Source: Sphingomonadales bacterium (lineage in GTDB: Bacteria; Pseudomonadota; Alphaproteobacteria; Sphingomonadales; Sphingomonadaceae). Taken from it: DNA of 12,140 nt. A program made the translations under genes and the position numbers. The notes under the pieces were generated by a model that was not told where the DNA came from, made no database searches, and was given only the letters and a program-made list of their open reading frames with translations. Below, one piece after another: positions 1 through 9,692 of this stretch. The DNA is taken from contig JAGPVK010000430.1 of the NCBI GenBank assembly GCA_018067055.1, positions 1 to 12,140 on the forward strand, written 5' to 3'. Each line of letters opens with the position of its first letter. The stretch's first letter is position 1.

Positions 1-1
1 A

Positions 2-418
2 CATGCCTTGGCACAACTTGACACTTTTGAGCTCCAATCGTTCAAGGAAGACGCAGACGAGCTTTGCAGCAAGCTCAAGGAGCAAAATGAGCAACGTGCG
101 CGCAGCTATCTGGAAAAATTGCGATCTCGGTTTCGGGCGCAGGGGTTCATTGTTAACGAGATGGTGATGAGCGACGGCGATCCGCGTGATCGGCTCCGGC
201 AGGTCGCCCTCGATCTCGGTGCCGACCTTATCGTTGTTTCGTCGCATGGGCGCAGCGGCCTCAGTGATGTCGCATGCGGGAGCGTCACTGCCTATTTAGC
301 AGATCACGCGCCATGCCCGCTTTTGATCATCCGTCCAAGCTTTCAACTCGGTCAAACAAAGCAATTCGCCAGTAATTCGGACGATGTTGACACGCTATCG
401 CGTGAGATCACTCAATAG
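2..418 (+). CDS. Universal stress protein, UspA family (partial, left end missing)
   Basis: The reading frame is open to the left edge, so the true start lies outside the window; the TTG at 8 is not a credible start. What is visible is the C-terminal two thirds of a Usp domain: a helical stretch with a charged segment (about 50-130), then a GDPxDRL segment (about 175-195) typical of the nucleotide-binding half, the strand ADLIVVSSHG and the glycine loop running on to GSVTAYL, and a final HAPCPLLIIRP strand. The family ATP-binding signature G-x2-G-x9-G-S/T is present except that the first Gly is Ser (SSHG, then nine residues, then GS). After the domain there is a tail of about 25 residues, polar in character. 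Usp proteins are cytoplasmic nucleotide-binding proteins induced by starvation, oxygen limitation or other stress. Its stop TAG shares its last base with the GTG start of the downstream glucan synthase, which indicates coupled expression. It could be a single-domain or tandem Usp; the window does not show which. Confidence 0.9.
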   Translation, partial: HALAQLDTFELQSFKEDADELCSKLKEQNEQRARSYLEKLRSRFRAQGFIVNEMVMSDGDPRDRLRQVALDLGADLIVVSSHGRSGLSDVACGSVTAYLADHAPCPLLIIRPSFQLGQTKQFASNSDDVDTLSREITQ

Positions 419-3400
419 TGGCTGATGCCTTGCCGGAAACCGACGCTATCGCTGCCGCGGCCGAGGAAATGGGCCGAGATCACCATGTTTTAGAAAGCAT
501 ATCCCATCCGATCGCCGCTTGGAAAGATATCAGCGTCGCATTCGACTGGCTTCACGATGCAAGGCTTGCCTGCACGGCTGGAGTTCCAGAGGCAAGCAAG
601 GCAGCCGAATGGCTACTCGACAATGATTACCAAGTTCACAGGGCGCTTCGACAAATCGAAAAAGACCTCCCGGCAAGCTTCTATAAACAACTACCGGCCC
701 TAGCTGACGAGCAGGATTGCTCACAGCCGCGGGTTTTCGTGCTGGCGCACCAACTGTTGGAACTGACCAGGATGCAGATCTCTTCGGAGAGTGTAATTCG
801 TTTTTTGCGGGCGTATCAGCGCGAAGTGCCGCTTTCCATTGCCGAGCTTTGGGCATTTCCCGTGATGCTGCGAATTGCCTGCATTGAGATACTCATTGCG
901 ACTTTTACTCCCCTGTTTTGTCATTGCCTGACATTGCCTTTTCGCCTCTCCCACTGGGCGAACGAACCGCATTCGATCGAGGAAACAGAACTCGTCGGGC
1001 GCGCGATAGCCAACCTTGGTCTCATCGACGCGATCTCCTGGGAAGACGTGTTCGACCAATTGAGCTGCGTCGAGGAAATTTTACGGGACGATCCAGCGGA
1101 TTTTTACAAGAAAATGGATTTTGAAAGCCGAGATCGCTACCGGCGTGCTGTCGAGGAAATGGCGCAATATAGCGATCTGGAGGAATCGGAGGTCGCAAAG
1201 CGTGCAATTGATGCGACGCGCGCGCCGACAGCGGATGATGTAGAGACGCATGTTGGCTACTGGCTGGTCGGAGCCGGGCGCGGCGCGATTGAGCGGCGGC
1301 TCGGAGTGAAGCCCCCGACCAATATACGGTGGCGACGGTCACTCCAAGATCATCCGGCGATCTTTTACTTTGCGGGTCTCGCTTTTCTGACAATAGGTGC
1401 GCTAATCCTGCCCGCATTATATTTGTGGTGTATTGGTGCCCCGCTCGTTGGATCGCTGGCTGCCCTGTCCCTGGCGCTTGTCCCGGCCTCAGTCATGGCT
1501 CTGACGATATTGCACTGGACGATCACACACATTCTACCGCCACGTTCCCTCAACAAACTTGATTACGGTAAAGGGTTGCCGCAGGATTGCCAAACCCTGA
1601 TTGTCATCCCGGCGATAATCGCAAGCACGGAAGAAGTGCCGAGATTTATTGAGCAAATGGAGACCCATTGGCTTTCCAACCCCGATCCCATGGTGCAGGT
1701 GGTTCTTTTGGCGGATTTCGCCGACGCGTCGAGCCAACGCACCCCGCAGGATGAGGCGGTCGAACAAACGCTGGAAGTACAGGTCCGTGCCCTCAATGCT
1801 CGCCACGACGTCCAACGACCTTTTCACCTATTGTTGCGGCCACGATGCTACAACCCCGCTGAGGGCTGCTGGCTCGCCTGGGAGCGCAAACGCGGAAAGC
1901 TCGATCAGCTTAACCAAATGCTATTAGACGACGATATATCTGCATTTCCCCTACACGTAGGCGAACGCGGCATCCCCAAGAATATCAGGTTCGTCGTTAC
2001 GGTTGATGCCGATACAATCCTGCCGCCAGGTTCCGTTACGAAACTGGTCGGCACACTCGCCCATCCGCTGAATCGGCCGCGGATCGACCCGGCGAGCGGA
2101 CGCCTCAAGAGCGGCTATTCGATCATTCAACCCCGGGTGGAAATTTCGCCCAAAAGCGGCGCGAGGACCTTGTTTTCCCGCCTATTCACCGGTGATACTG
2201 CGATCGATATCTACAGCAGAGCTGTCTCCGACGTTTATCAGGACTTGTTCGGCGCAGGGATTTTCGTGGGCAAGGGCATCTACGATGTGGAGGCATTTCA
2301 CCGCAGCGTCGAGGGCCGAGTTCCCCAGAACAGGATACTCAGCCATGACCTATTTGAAGGCGCCCATGGTCGCGTTGCCCTCGCCACGGATATCGTCCTT
2401 TACGAGGGCTTTCCAGGAAATTATCTCGAATATGCCAATCGACTGCATCGCTGGATCCGCGGCGATTGGCAGCTTTTGCCGTGGCTTGCACAGATCGTTC
2501 CAAAGTTCGACGGAAGCAAGGGTACAAACCCGCTAACTGCGATTGACCGCTGGAAAATCATCGATAATTTGCGGCGCAGCCTGGTCTCGCCGACCACGCT
2601 TCTCTTAGCTGTTACGGGGTGGCTTATGCTGCCGGGAGCCGCCTGGTTCTGGACTTTTCTCGTATTTTTTACGCCAGCGGGCCAACTGTTCGTGGATCTG
2701 GTCGGTAGCCTCGCACGCGGGCGGCGGCGCGGTGCTGCACACGGAGTTTTAGCACGATTGAGCGACCAGGCGGGACGCTGGCTTCTTGCCATCGTATACC
2801 TGCTGCATGAGTCATTCCTATCGCTCCACGCTATCGCCGTGACGCTCTGGCGGATGCGCATCACTGGCCGCAAGCTACTTGAATGGACCACGGCGGCCCA
2901 GGTGACAGCGCAGATCGGAGCAAAGCAGGACCGACGTGCAATTTGGCGGCGCATGTGGTATTCCCCTTTCGTCAGCGCCGGACTGGTCGGGGCTTTATGG
3001 CTGGTCCGGCCAGGAGCGCTTCCCGCCGCAGCCCCACTTCTTCTTCTTTGGATTCTGGCTCCAGAAATCACACTGCTGATCGGTAGAACGCGAACCGACG
3101 AGATCGAACCGCTTTCGCCTGCAGACGTTAAGTTCCTGCGGATGCTGGCGCGCCGGACCTGGCTCTACTTCGAAAGCTTCGCCGGGCCCGAAGATCACTG
3201 GCTTCCGCCGGATAATTTCCAAGCGCCGCCCCACGAGCAACTGGCACACCGTACGTCACCCACTAACATCGGCATGATGATCCTGTCTACCACCGCAGCT
3301 TGGGATCTGGGCTATCTCGGCCGGACCGAACTAGTAGCAAGGACTGTCAATCTGTTCGATACGCTTGGCCGCCTCGAACGCTATCGAGGACACTTCTACA

Positions 3401-6400
3401 ACTGGTATGATACCAGGACCCTGCGACCTCTCGAACCGCGTTACGTTTCCACTGTCGACAGCGGTAATCTAGCGGTTTGCCTGATCGCCTATGCTGCGGC
3501 GCTCAACGAGGCGAGCAGCGCTCCCGGATTGGAACCCCAACGGTGGACAGGGCTGTTCGATGTAATCGACCTGCTGGACGAGATCGCAGAGACAGAGAAC
3601 AGTAAAATGCTCCAGCAATGGACGAAGGGTATCCGGACGCATATTTTGGAAATCAGGGATGATGAGGCACTATGGAACACGGGTCTTTGCGACCTGTGTG
3701 ATACGCTCATCCCGCATATTGAGAATCAGCTGGCAGAGGCGATTAAGACAGAAATACCGATCGCGAACGATATCTTGCATGATATTCACGCCTGGATCGA
3801 TCGGCTTCGCCATCAGGCGCGAGCGATGTCGCGTGACATTGAACTAGATACCTCGCACGCGCCCGAATTGACGCATCTCGCGAAGCGCGCAGCAGAAATT
3901 GGCTATTCCATGGAATTCAGACCACTTTACGATGAAGATCGGCGCCTCTTCCGGATTGGTTACAACGTCAGCTCCGGTCGCGCTGACGCACATTATTACG
4001 ACCTGCTTGCCTCGGAAGCCCGACTTGCGAGCTTCTTTGCCATCGCGAAAGGAGATGTTCCCGTCGAACACTGGTTCCACCTGGGAAGGCCTCTGACGCG
4101 CGCCGATGGCGGACTATCGCTAATCTCATGGAATGGCTCGATGTTCGAATATCTGATGCCGCGGCTGCTGCTTCATGGGGAAGCAGGAACGCTTTTGGCC
4201 GAGAGCGAGCGCCTCGCCGTGGACGTCCAACGCCGTTATGGTGAACGCAATAGCGTTCCGTGGGGTATTTCCGAATCCAGTTTTGCCGCAAGAGACCCGG
4301 ACCATAATTATCGCTACCAAGCCTTCGGTGTACCGGACTTGGGGCTCAAACGAGGCCTCGCCGGCGACATGGTGATTGCGCCATATGCATCTGCTCTCGC
4401 GCTGGCGATTGTGCCCGCTCTTGCTGCGGCCAATCTCAAGAAGCTCAAGAGGCTCGGTGCCCATGGTCTTTACGGCCTATTCGAAGCGCTTGATTTTACC
4501 GCTGAACGGGTCAGCAGCGGCCAATTCAGCCCGGTTCACGTCTATATGGCGCATCACCAAGGTATGATCCTGTGTGCGATCAGCAATGCACTACTTGGCG
4601 AAAATCTTGTCCGGCGCTTTGCTGACGACCCGAGGATGCGACCGGTTGCATTGCTTTTGAGCGAGCGGGTTCCTCACGAGATACCAGCTGAGATCGAACA
4701 TATTGAGGAACGCGATCAGCCGTTGATGCGGGGAACTCCTAGGAAGATTCCTGCATCCTGGAATCCCCCCTCGAATGCCGGTTTCCCTCAGCTTCACCTT
4801 TTGGGCAACGGGCCAATGTCCAGCTGGATATCGGAAGCGGGCGGTGGCGGGCTGCGCTGGCACCACAATGCGCTTACGCGGTTCGTTCCCGACAGTACAC
4901 GTGATGCCGATGGCTTGTGGATCTATGTCGCTGATGATGAGAGCGAGACCCTGTGGTCGGCGACGCTGCAACCTACTTGCACCCAGCCTGACGTCTCTCA
5001 GGTTACCTTTCACCCGCACATGGCGGAGTTCAATCGCCGGGACAATGACATTGCGCTGCGCCTGGAGGTCGGCGTTCTTGCCAGCGAGGATATTGAGGTC
5101 CGCCGTCTGTCGATTGTGAATGAAAGTAATGAGCCCCGTTCGCTGCGACTCACGAGCTACGGCGAAGTGGTCCTTTCCCGATCGCTGGAGGATGAAAGAC
5201 ACCCTGCCTTCAGTAAACTCTTCGTGGGTAGCGAGTACATACCTGATCTGGGCGGATTGTTGTTCCGGCGACGTCCGCGCTCGCCGCTAGAGACTCCGCC
5301 GGTCCTCGTACATTTTGCAGTCGACGCCCAAGGTCCCATCCAGGGTTTGTGCTATGAATCTGATCGGAGGAATTTCATAGGACGAAATGGCAATCAGCGT
5401 TCTCCGCCCGGAGCGCGCTCGGAGTTGTCGAATACGACGGGCTGGACACTTGATCCGATCATGGCGTTGCAGTTCCAATTGAAAATCAAGCCGTTCGAAA
5501 CGCGCGAACTCTCCTTCCTCACCGTAGCCGCCGCGACTAGCAAGTCGGCACTGGAGCTCGCAAGGCGTTATTCGACCCTCGCGTCGATCGACTGGGCCAT
5601 TCATGATGCTTTGAACGACAACGCGCGCGCGCTAGAACGGATGCAGATTGAACCCGACCATTTACCTTCGATACAGGCACTTGCCTCACAGCTGGCCTAT
5701 CCCCACGGTGGCTTGCGAGGACATGCCGCTACAATCAGCGGCAACCAGCTCGGACAGCCGGGTCTCTGGGGAATATCCCTTTCGGGAGACCTACCGATCT
5801 TGCTTTTACGGGCCAGTGACGCGACTAGTGCGTTGTTGCCGCAGATGCTGGGCGCGCATCAACTCTGGCGTCGCCACGGCTTGGAAGTGGATGTTGTCAT
5901 ACTGCAAACAGCTGGCTCCGGTTATACAGAACCGATGCGCGACGAGCTGAGCAAGCTCTTGTCGCAGATGAATGCAGCTGAGCTTTTGAGTCGCAAGGGT
6001 GGTGTTCATCTTCTTTACAGCGATCAAATTGGCACCGATCAAATTAGGCTGCTGGAAAGTGTCGCCCATGTGATCCTCGATGCGGCGGGTGGGTCGTTGC
6101 AGAACCAGTTATCACGGGCCTCTATCCCGAAATTGCAGCTACCTCATTTATCACCCCCCTACTTTCCAGACCTACGGAAGTTTGATGCATTTGAACGACG
6201 CGAGGATCTCCAGTTCGATAACGGTATTGGCGGGTTCACCCCTGACGGTCGCGAATATATCATCCATCTTGAGCCCGGTGCAACGACGCCTGCGCCGTGG
6301 TCCAATATCTTGGCAAATGAGGAATTTGGTTGTCTGGTCACCGAATCCGGAGGAGGCTTTAGCTGGGCTGTAAATAGCGGCGAGAACCGCCTCACCCCCT

Positions 6401-8619
6401 GGACGAACGATCCCGTGACTGACCGACCCGTCGAGACGCTCTACCTACGCGATGAGGAGACCGCTGAAGTTTGGACGGTCACGCCCCAGCCAGCGGGCCA
6501 ATCATCGGCATGCGAAGTGCGGCATGGCGCTGGCTATACCATCTGGTCAAGGCAGTCCAACGGAATTGAGCAAGAGGAGCTGGTCTTTGTTCCTTTGGAC
6601 GAACCGGTCAAACTCGTTCGGCTTCGGCTTCGCAACCTTACAGATCGTCATCGCCGACTAACCGCAACCTACTATGCCGAATGGTTATTGGGTTCACTTC
6701 CCAGTCTTTCCCGAGCCAGTATTGTTTGCAGCCACGATCCAACTGCCCAGATAATCTTTGCAACAAACCGCTGGGACGTTACTTTTGCTGAGCGCGTAGC
6801 ATTTCTCACTGCCAGCAGACCGCCGCACGGTTTCACGACTGATCGGCTGGAGTTTCTCGGCCAGCATGGCGATCAATCTCATCCCGACGCGCTTCGGAGA
6901 TGGGGTCTTTCGAACACGGTTAACCCAGGCGGCGATCCTTGTGCTGCCTACCAGATACATCTGGAATTGGCTCCGGGAGAGAGTGATGAAATCCTGTTCG
7001 TGCTCGGTGAAGGAGAAAATCACACCTCGGCTCAGGACCTGGCAATACGCTGGCGAGATTGTGAGCATGCGGGACAGGCATTGCAGACGCTGGACCGGCA
7101 CTGGAACGACATATTGGGGGCCGTTCAGGTTTCTACGCCCGATGCCGGTTTTGACTTGATGGCCAATCGCTGGCTCATCTACCAGACTCTGTCCTCACGC
7201 GTGCTTGCGCGAACCGGCCTCTATCAATCGAGCGGGGCCTTCGGCTTTCGTGACCAACTCCAGGATGTTCTCGCCCTGCTTCATACCGCCCCTGATCTGA
7301 CCCGGGCCCATATCCTCCTTTCGGCGCGTCACCAGTTCGCGGAAGGGGACGTCCTTCATTGGTGGCATCCACCGTCTGAGCGCGGTGTGCGTACCCGCTG
7401 TTCGGACGACTTGGTTTGGCTCCCTTACGCCGTAGGCATATATGTTCAGGCCACGGGCGACTTCGGTATATTGGACGAGGAAGTCCCTTTTCTCGAAGGT
7501 TCGCCTCTAACAGATGACGAGGAGAATCGGTATGCCCGCTTCGAGTCTGGAAGTGCGCTGTACCCATTGATTGACCATTGTGAACGCGCGCTTGAACGCG
7601 CGCTAACTGCTGGACCGCACGGACTGCCATTGATCGGCGGCGGCGACTGGAACGACGGTATGGATCGCCTCGGGCGCCTGGGCCGCGGTGAGAGTGTCTG
7701 GCTGGCGTGGTTTCTCGCGGTCACTGCCGATTTGTTCGCCGTTGTCTGCAAGCGCACCGAACGAACCTCTAGCGCTGAACGATGGGAAAAACAGGCAGAC
7801 CTGTTGCGGGCTAGCGCGGAAGAAACAGGATGGGATGGCGGTTGGTATCGCCGGGCCTATGACGATGAGGGACATCCGCTCGGTTCTGCGATTAACGACG
7901 AGTGCCGCATCGACTCCATTTCGCAATCCTGGGCGGCCTTTGCCTCGGCGCGGCCTGACCGCGTACGTCAGGGTCTCGATGCGGCTTGGACCGAGCTTGT
8001 GCACGCCGAGGACAGTTTGTCGCGCCTGTTATGGCCGCCCTTCGACAAAGGACACCGCGATCCGGGCTATATCAAAGCCTATCCGCCCGGCACGCGGGAA
8101 AATGGGGGTCAATACTCCCATGCCGCCGCGTGGCTAGGTATTGCTTTTGCCAAACAAAAGGAACCCGAGAAAGCCTTCTCCATTTTCGAGACGATCTCTC
8201 CTGTTCGGCGTACTGATGAAAGGGCGAAGGCGGAACACTACAGGCGCGAACCATATGCTGTGGCAGGAGACATCGCGGCGGCAGTGCCGCATTCCGGTCG
8301 TGGAGGCTGGAGCTGGTATACCGGCGCAGCTGGATGGACCTGGCGGCTTGGAATCGAAAATATTTTGGGACTGAGGCGAACAGATGGTAATTTGGTCGTT
8401 GACCCATGTATCCCGCGATCATGGGGCGGCTACAGCGCGGAATTACAAAGCCAAACTGGCGCGATTTCAGTTCGGGTAGAGGATCCTGACGGGCTTGGAT
8501 GTGGAAACGCGGAACTAATGATCGACGGAAAGGTTTCGACCGATAAAACAATCCCCTTTCCAAAAAACGGGACCACAACTCAGGTTATTGTCCGGTTGAA
8601 GAGACGTAAAAGACTGTGA
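418..8619 (+). CDS. ndvB: Cyclic beta-1,2-glucan synthase (NdvB/ChvB type)
   Basis: This 2733-residue inner-membrane enzyme polymerises UDP-glucose into cyclic beta-1,2-glucans, periplasmic osmoprotectants that are also needed in host interaction. Visible order: a soluble N-terminal region (about 1-310, with the family-like segment around residues 65-95); two membrane helices (about 315-338 and 345-372); a GT84 glycosyltransferase domain (about 385-715) with D530-A-D532, S-H-D644 and HRWIRGDW (677-684); four or more membrane segments (about 724-890); a glucoamylase-like domain (about 940-1440, with HRTSPTNIG near 945, VDSGN 1013-1017 and VPWGISES 1280-1287), the part of such enzymes linked to cyclisation; then two tandem GH94-type beta-sandwich modules (from about 1462 and 1966, each with an E-x-GGG motif) and a C-terminal GH94 barrel with GGGDWNDGMD (2407-2416, D2413 in the general-acid position) and NGGQYSH (2562-2568). 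The barrel trims chain length by phosphorolysis in studied relatives. The GTG at 418 is chosen because it overlaps the upstream stop (TAGTG); the only nearby ATG, at 469, has its GAGGAA directly abutting it. The N-terminal region seems about 100 residues shorter than in Rhizobiaceae/Brucella homologues (from memory). All key motifs are present, so the enzyme should be active. Confidence 0.95.
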   Translation: MADALPETDAIAAAAEEMGRDHHVLESISHPIAAWKDISVAFDWLHDARLACTAGVPEASKAAEWLLDNDYQVHRALRQIEKDLPASFYKQLPALADEQDCSQPRVFVLAHQLLELTRMQISSESVIRFLRAYQREVPLSIAELWAFPVMLRIACIEILIATFTPLFCHCLTLPFRLSHWANEPHSIEETELVGRAIANLGLIDAISWEDVFDQLSCVEEILRDDPADFYKKMDFESRDRYRRAVEEMAQYSDLEESEVAKRAIDATRAPTADDVETHVGYWLVGAGRGAIERRLGVKPPTNIRWRRSLQDHPAIFYFAGLAFLTIGALILPALYLWCIGAPLVGSLAALSLALVPASVMALTILHWTITHILPPRSLNKLDYGKGLPQDCQTLIVIPAIIASTEEVPRFIEQMETHWLSNPDPMVQVVLLADFADASSQRTPQDEAVEQTLEVQVRALNARHDVQRPFHLLLRPRCYNPAEGCWLAWERKRGKLDQLNQMLLDDDISAFPLHVGERGIPKNIRFVVTVDADTILPPGSVTKLVGTLAHPLNRPRIDPASGRLKSGYSIIQPRVEISPKSGARTLFSRLFTGDTAIDIYSRAVSDVYQDLFGAGIFVGKGIYDVEAFHRSVEGRVPQNRILSHDLFEGAHGRVALATDIVLYEGFPGNYLEYANRLHRWIRGDWQLLPWLAQIVPKFDGSKGTNPLTAIDRWKIIDNLRRSLVSPTTLLLAVTGWLMLPGAAWFWTFLVFFTPAGQLFVDLVGSLARGRRRGAAHGVLARLSDQAGRWLLAIVYLLHESFLSLHAIAVTLWRMRITGRKLLEWTTAAQVTAQIGAKQDRRAIWRRMWYSPFVSAGLVGALWLVRPGALPAAAPLLLLWILAPEITLLIGRTRTDEIEPLSPADVKFLRMLARRTWLYFESFAGPEDHWLPPDNFQAPPHEQLAHRTSPTNIGMMILSTTAAWDLGYLGRTELVARTVNLFDTLGRLERYRGHFYNWYDTRTLRPLEPRYVSTVDSGNLAVCLIAYAAALNEASSAPGLEPQRWTGLFDVIDLLDEIAETENSKMLQQWTKGIRTHILEIRDDEALWNTGLCDLCDTLIPHIENQLAEAIKTEIPIANDILHDIHAWIDRLRHQARAMSRDIELDTSHAPELTHLAKRAAEIGYSMEFRPLYDEDRRLFRIGYNVSSGRADAHYYDLLASEARLASFFAIAKGDVPVEHWFHLGRPLTRADGGLSLISWNGSMFEYLMPRLLLHGEAGTLLAESERLAVDVQRRYGERNSVPWGISESSFAARDPDHNYRYQAFGVPDLGLKRGLAGDMVIAPYASALALAIVPALAAANLKKLKRLGAHGLYGLFEALDFTAERVSSGQFSPVHVYMAHHQGMILCAISNALLGENLVRRFADDPRMRPVALLLSERVPHEIPAEIEHIEERDQPLMRGTPRKIPASWNPPSNAGFPQLHLLGNGPMSSWISEAGGGGLRWHHNALTRFVPDSTRDADGLWIYVADDESETLWSATLQPTCTQPDVSQVTFHPHMAEFNRRDNDIALRLEVGVLASEDIEVRRLSIVNESNEPRSLRLTSYGEVVLSRSLEDERHPAFSKLFVGSEYIPDLGGLLFRRRPRSPLETPPVLVHFAVDAQGPIQGLCYESDRRNFIGRNGNQRSPPGARSELSNTTGWTLDPIMALQFQLKIKPFETRELSFLTVAAATSKSALELARRYSTLASIDWAIHDALNDNARALERMQIEPDHLPSIQALASQLAYPHGGLRGHAATISGNQLGQPGLWGISLSGDLPILLLRASDATSALLPQMLGAHQLWRRHGLEVDVVILQTAGSGYTEPMRDELSKLLSQMNAAELLSRKGGVHLLYSDQIGTDQIRLLESVAHVILDAAGGSLQNQLSRASIPKLQLPHLSPPYFPDLRKFDAFERREDLQFDNGIGGFTPDGREYIIHLEPGATTPAPWSNILANEEFGCLVTESGGGFSWAVNSGENRLTPWTNDPVTDRPVETLYLRDEETAEVWTVTPQPAGQSSACEVRHGAGYTIWSRQSNGIEQEELVFVPLDEPVKLVRLRLRNLTDRHRRLTATYYAEWLLGSLPSLSRASIVCSHDPTAQIIFATNRWDVTFAERVAFLTASRPPHGFTTDRLEFLGQHGDQSHPDALRRWGLSNTVNPGGDPCAAYQIHLELAPGESDEILFVLGEGENHTSAQDLAIRWRDCEHAGQALQTLDRHWNDILGAVQVSTPDAGFDLMANRWLIYQTLSSRVLARTGLYQSSGAFGFRDQLQDVLALLHTAPDLTRAHILLSARHQFAEGDVLHWWHPPSERGVRTRCSDDLVWLPYAVGIYVQATGDFGILDEEVPFLEGSPLTDDEENRYARFESGSALYPLIDHCERALERALTAGPHGLPLIGGGDWNDGMDRLGRLGRGESVWLAWFLAVTADLFAVVCKRTERTSSAERWEKQADLLRASAEETGWDGGWYRRAYDDEGHPLGSAINDECRIDSISQSWAAFASARPDRVRQGLDAAWTELVHAEDSLSRLLWPPFDKGHRDPGYIKAYPPGTRENGGQYSHAAAWLGIAFAKQKEPEKAFSIFETISPVRRTDERAKAEHYRREPYAVAGDIAAAVPHSGRGGWSWYTGAAGWTWRLGIENILGLRRTDGNLVVDPCIPRSWGGYSAELQSQTGAISVRVEDPDGLGCGNAELMIDGKVSTDKTIPFPKNGTTTQVIVRLKRRKRL

Positions 8620-8724
8620 ATCGGCTAAGGAAGTTTTCGCGGCAAGCTGCACGCGTGATTGCCTCCCTTCCATCAGAGCGTGTTCCCCGCCGCTAAATGG
8701 TGACGGCAAAGACGTTTTGATGGG
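8620..8724. other. Convergent intergenic gap
   Basis: Here the glucan synthase and the membrane protein on the opposite strand end tail to tail. The only structure seen is a weak stem, GCCG at 8689-8692 with CGGC at 8704-8707 and an 11-base loop, followed by a short T run (gttttg, 8714-8719). It could act as a poor bidirectional terminator, but it is too small to call with any strength. Confidence 0.3.
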
Positions 8725-9357
8725 TTATTGAAACAGGCTAATCCAGATAGCCACAAAAAAGGCACCTGTCCCAAGCAATACAAACACATGCCAAATTGAA
8801 TATCGAAAACTCTGTTTCTTGCGGCGGTAAAAAATCGTTCCAAAGGAATAGAAAAACCCGCCTGTGAAAATCGCTATCACCGCTGATAAAGGCAATATGG
8901 AAGAAATATCTGGCAGAGTAATTGTGCCTAGCCAGCCAAGACCAATATAGGAGGCTAAAGACCAGCTGGGTTCAATTTGTTCCCCCAAAACCTTATAAAG
9001 CATAGCCGGAATTGCGAGAATCCAAACTGCGCCCAAGACAAAATATGCTAATGTCGTGCCTACAAAAACCAGAAGTGGTGTAAATGTCCCAGCGATGAAC
9101 GCATAGATAGCCGCATGATCCATCCTGCGTAGACTGCTGCGCCAATGATGCTGCGGCAGAAGGTGATAGGATGCGGACGCCGCGAACGACGCTATCATAC
9201 AAATCACATAAATGGCGCAAGCCACAATAAGCGGCACATCAAACTGCACAGCACTATAAAATATGAGAAACATGCAACTCACAAAGACCACAACAAGACC
9301 AAAAATATGCACAATGCCGTCAGCATATCGTTCTTGAATTGATGGACTAGGGTACAT
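8725..9357 (-). CDS. Hemolysin III / PAQR family integral membrane protein
   Basis: This 210-residue protein is almost entirely hydrophobic, with about seven membrane helices, the usual size and architecture of bacterial hemolysin III (YqfA-like) proteins. Family marks: an N-terminal E-x3-D-x3-H stretch (E9, D13, H17), S61-x3-H65 ending helix 2 (SASYH), R78-M-D80-HAAIY-x-FIAGTFTP opening helix 3, FGTIFYRRK (172-180) and the last-helix motif IWHVFVLLGT with H190. PAQR members are related to adiponectin receptors and are thought to be metal-dependent membrane hydrolases; in bacteria the role is unsettled. Odd point: the usual H-A-I-W-H pair in the last helix reads Y-S-I-W-H (Y186, H190), so one of the three zinc ligands appears lost. 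The ATG at 9357 was chosen over the in-frame TTG at 9372 because the family starts close to the E-x-A/D-x2-H motif and GAGAGAA lies just upstream. A possible short frame ends 11 bases before it on the same strand. Confidence 0.85.
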   Translation of the reverse strand: MYPSPSIQERYADGIVHIFGLVVVFVSCMFLIFYSAVQFDVPLIVACAIYVICMIASFAASASYHLLPQHHWRSSLRRMDHAAIYAFIAGTFTPLLVFVGTTLAYFVLGAVWILAIPAMLYKVLGEQIEPSWSLASYIGLGWLGTITLPDISSILPLSAVIAIFTGGFFYSFGTIFYRRKKQSFRYSIWHVFVLLGTGAFFVAIWISLFQ

Positions 9358-9368
9358 TCTCGATTCTC

Positions 9369-9692
9369 TCAATCTAAGGTTATTCTCGCGGATCTATGAT
9401 ATGAAGCGCAAGAGAATTCACGAACAATGCTTAAAATTTTTGCGCAGGGCAGTTTGAGTTCTGTGTCAGGTACAAGATCATGGTTAGTAAAATCGTTGAT
9501 TGTTAATCCGCCAAAGATGTTACAGGCGAGGCGGAAGCGGTCCTGAACGTCTTTGCTGACAGCAGTATGAACCGAGGGGAAGGCAACCGGTGTTGTCGCT
9601 ACAGCCATCACGCCAATCAGATGATCAAGAAATTGTATTTCCAGCCATGCGTGGCGAGCAAAATACAAAAGATACTGTAAGCTGCCCCGCAT
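9369..9692 (-). CDS. Possible small ORF of unknown function, or gene remnant
   Basis: This is a weakly supported reading frame of 107 codons if begun at ATG 9692. The frame is stop-free further upstream to about 9777, so the start is unresolved. In favour: parts of it have coding-like codon choice (for example GAC CGC TTC CGC CTC GCC within the second half), and its TGA at 9371-9369 sits 11 bases before the start of the hemolysin III-type gene on the same strand, as in an operon. Against: I recognise no family, no well-spaced ribosome binding site precedes any candidate start (a GGGAGGG directly abuts ATG 9692), and the C-terminal 30 residues look arbitrary. The part upstream of and just after 9692 is hydrophobic and could be one membrane segment. 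It could equally be the tail of a decayed gene. Confidence 0.3.
   Translation of the reverse strand: MRGSLQYLLYFARHAWLEIQFLDHLIGVMAVATTPVAFPSVHTAVSKDVQDRFRLACNIFGGLTINDFTNHDLVPDTELKLPCAKILSIVREFSCASYHRSARITLD

Noticed and set aside
6021..6045. Direct repeat CGATCAAATT 15 bases apart
   Set aside because: It encodes the DQIGTDQI segment inside the glucan synthase and is explained by protein sequence.
7582..7605. Tandem 12-base repeat GAACGCGCGCTT / GAACGCGCGCTA
   Set aside because: It encodes ERALERAL in a helix of the GH94 barrel; in frame and unremarkable for a coding sequence.
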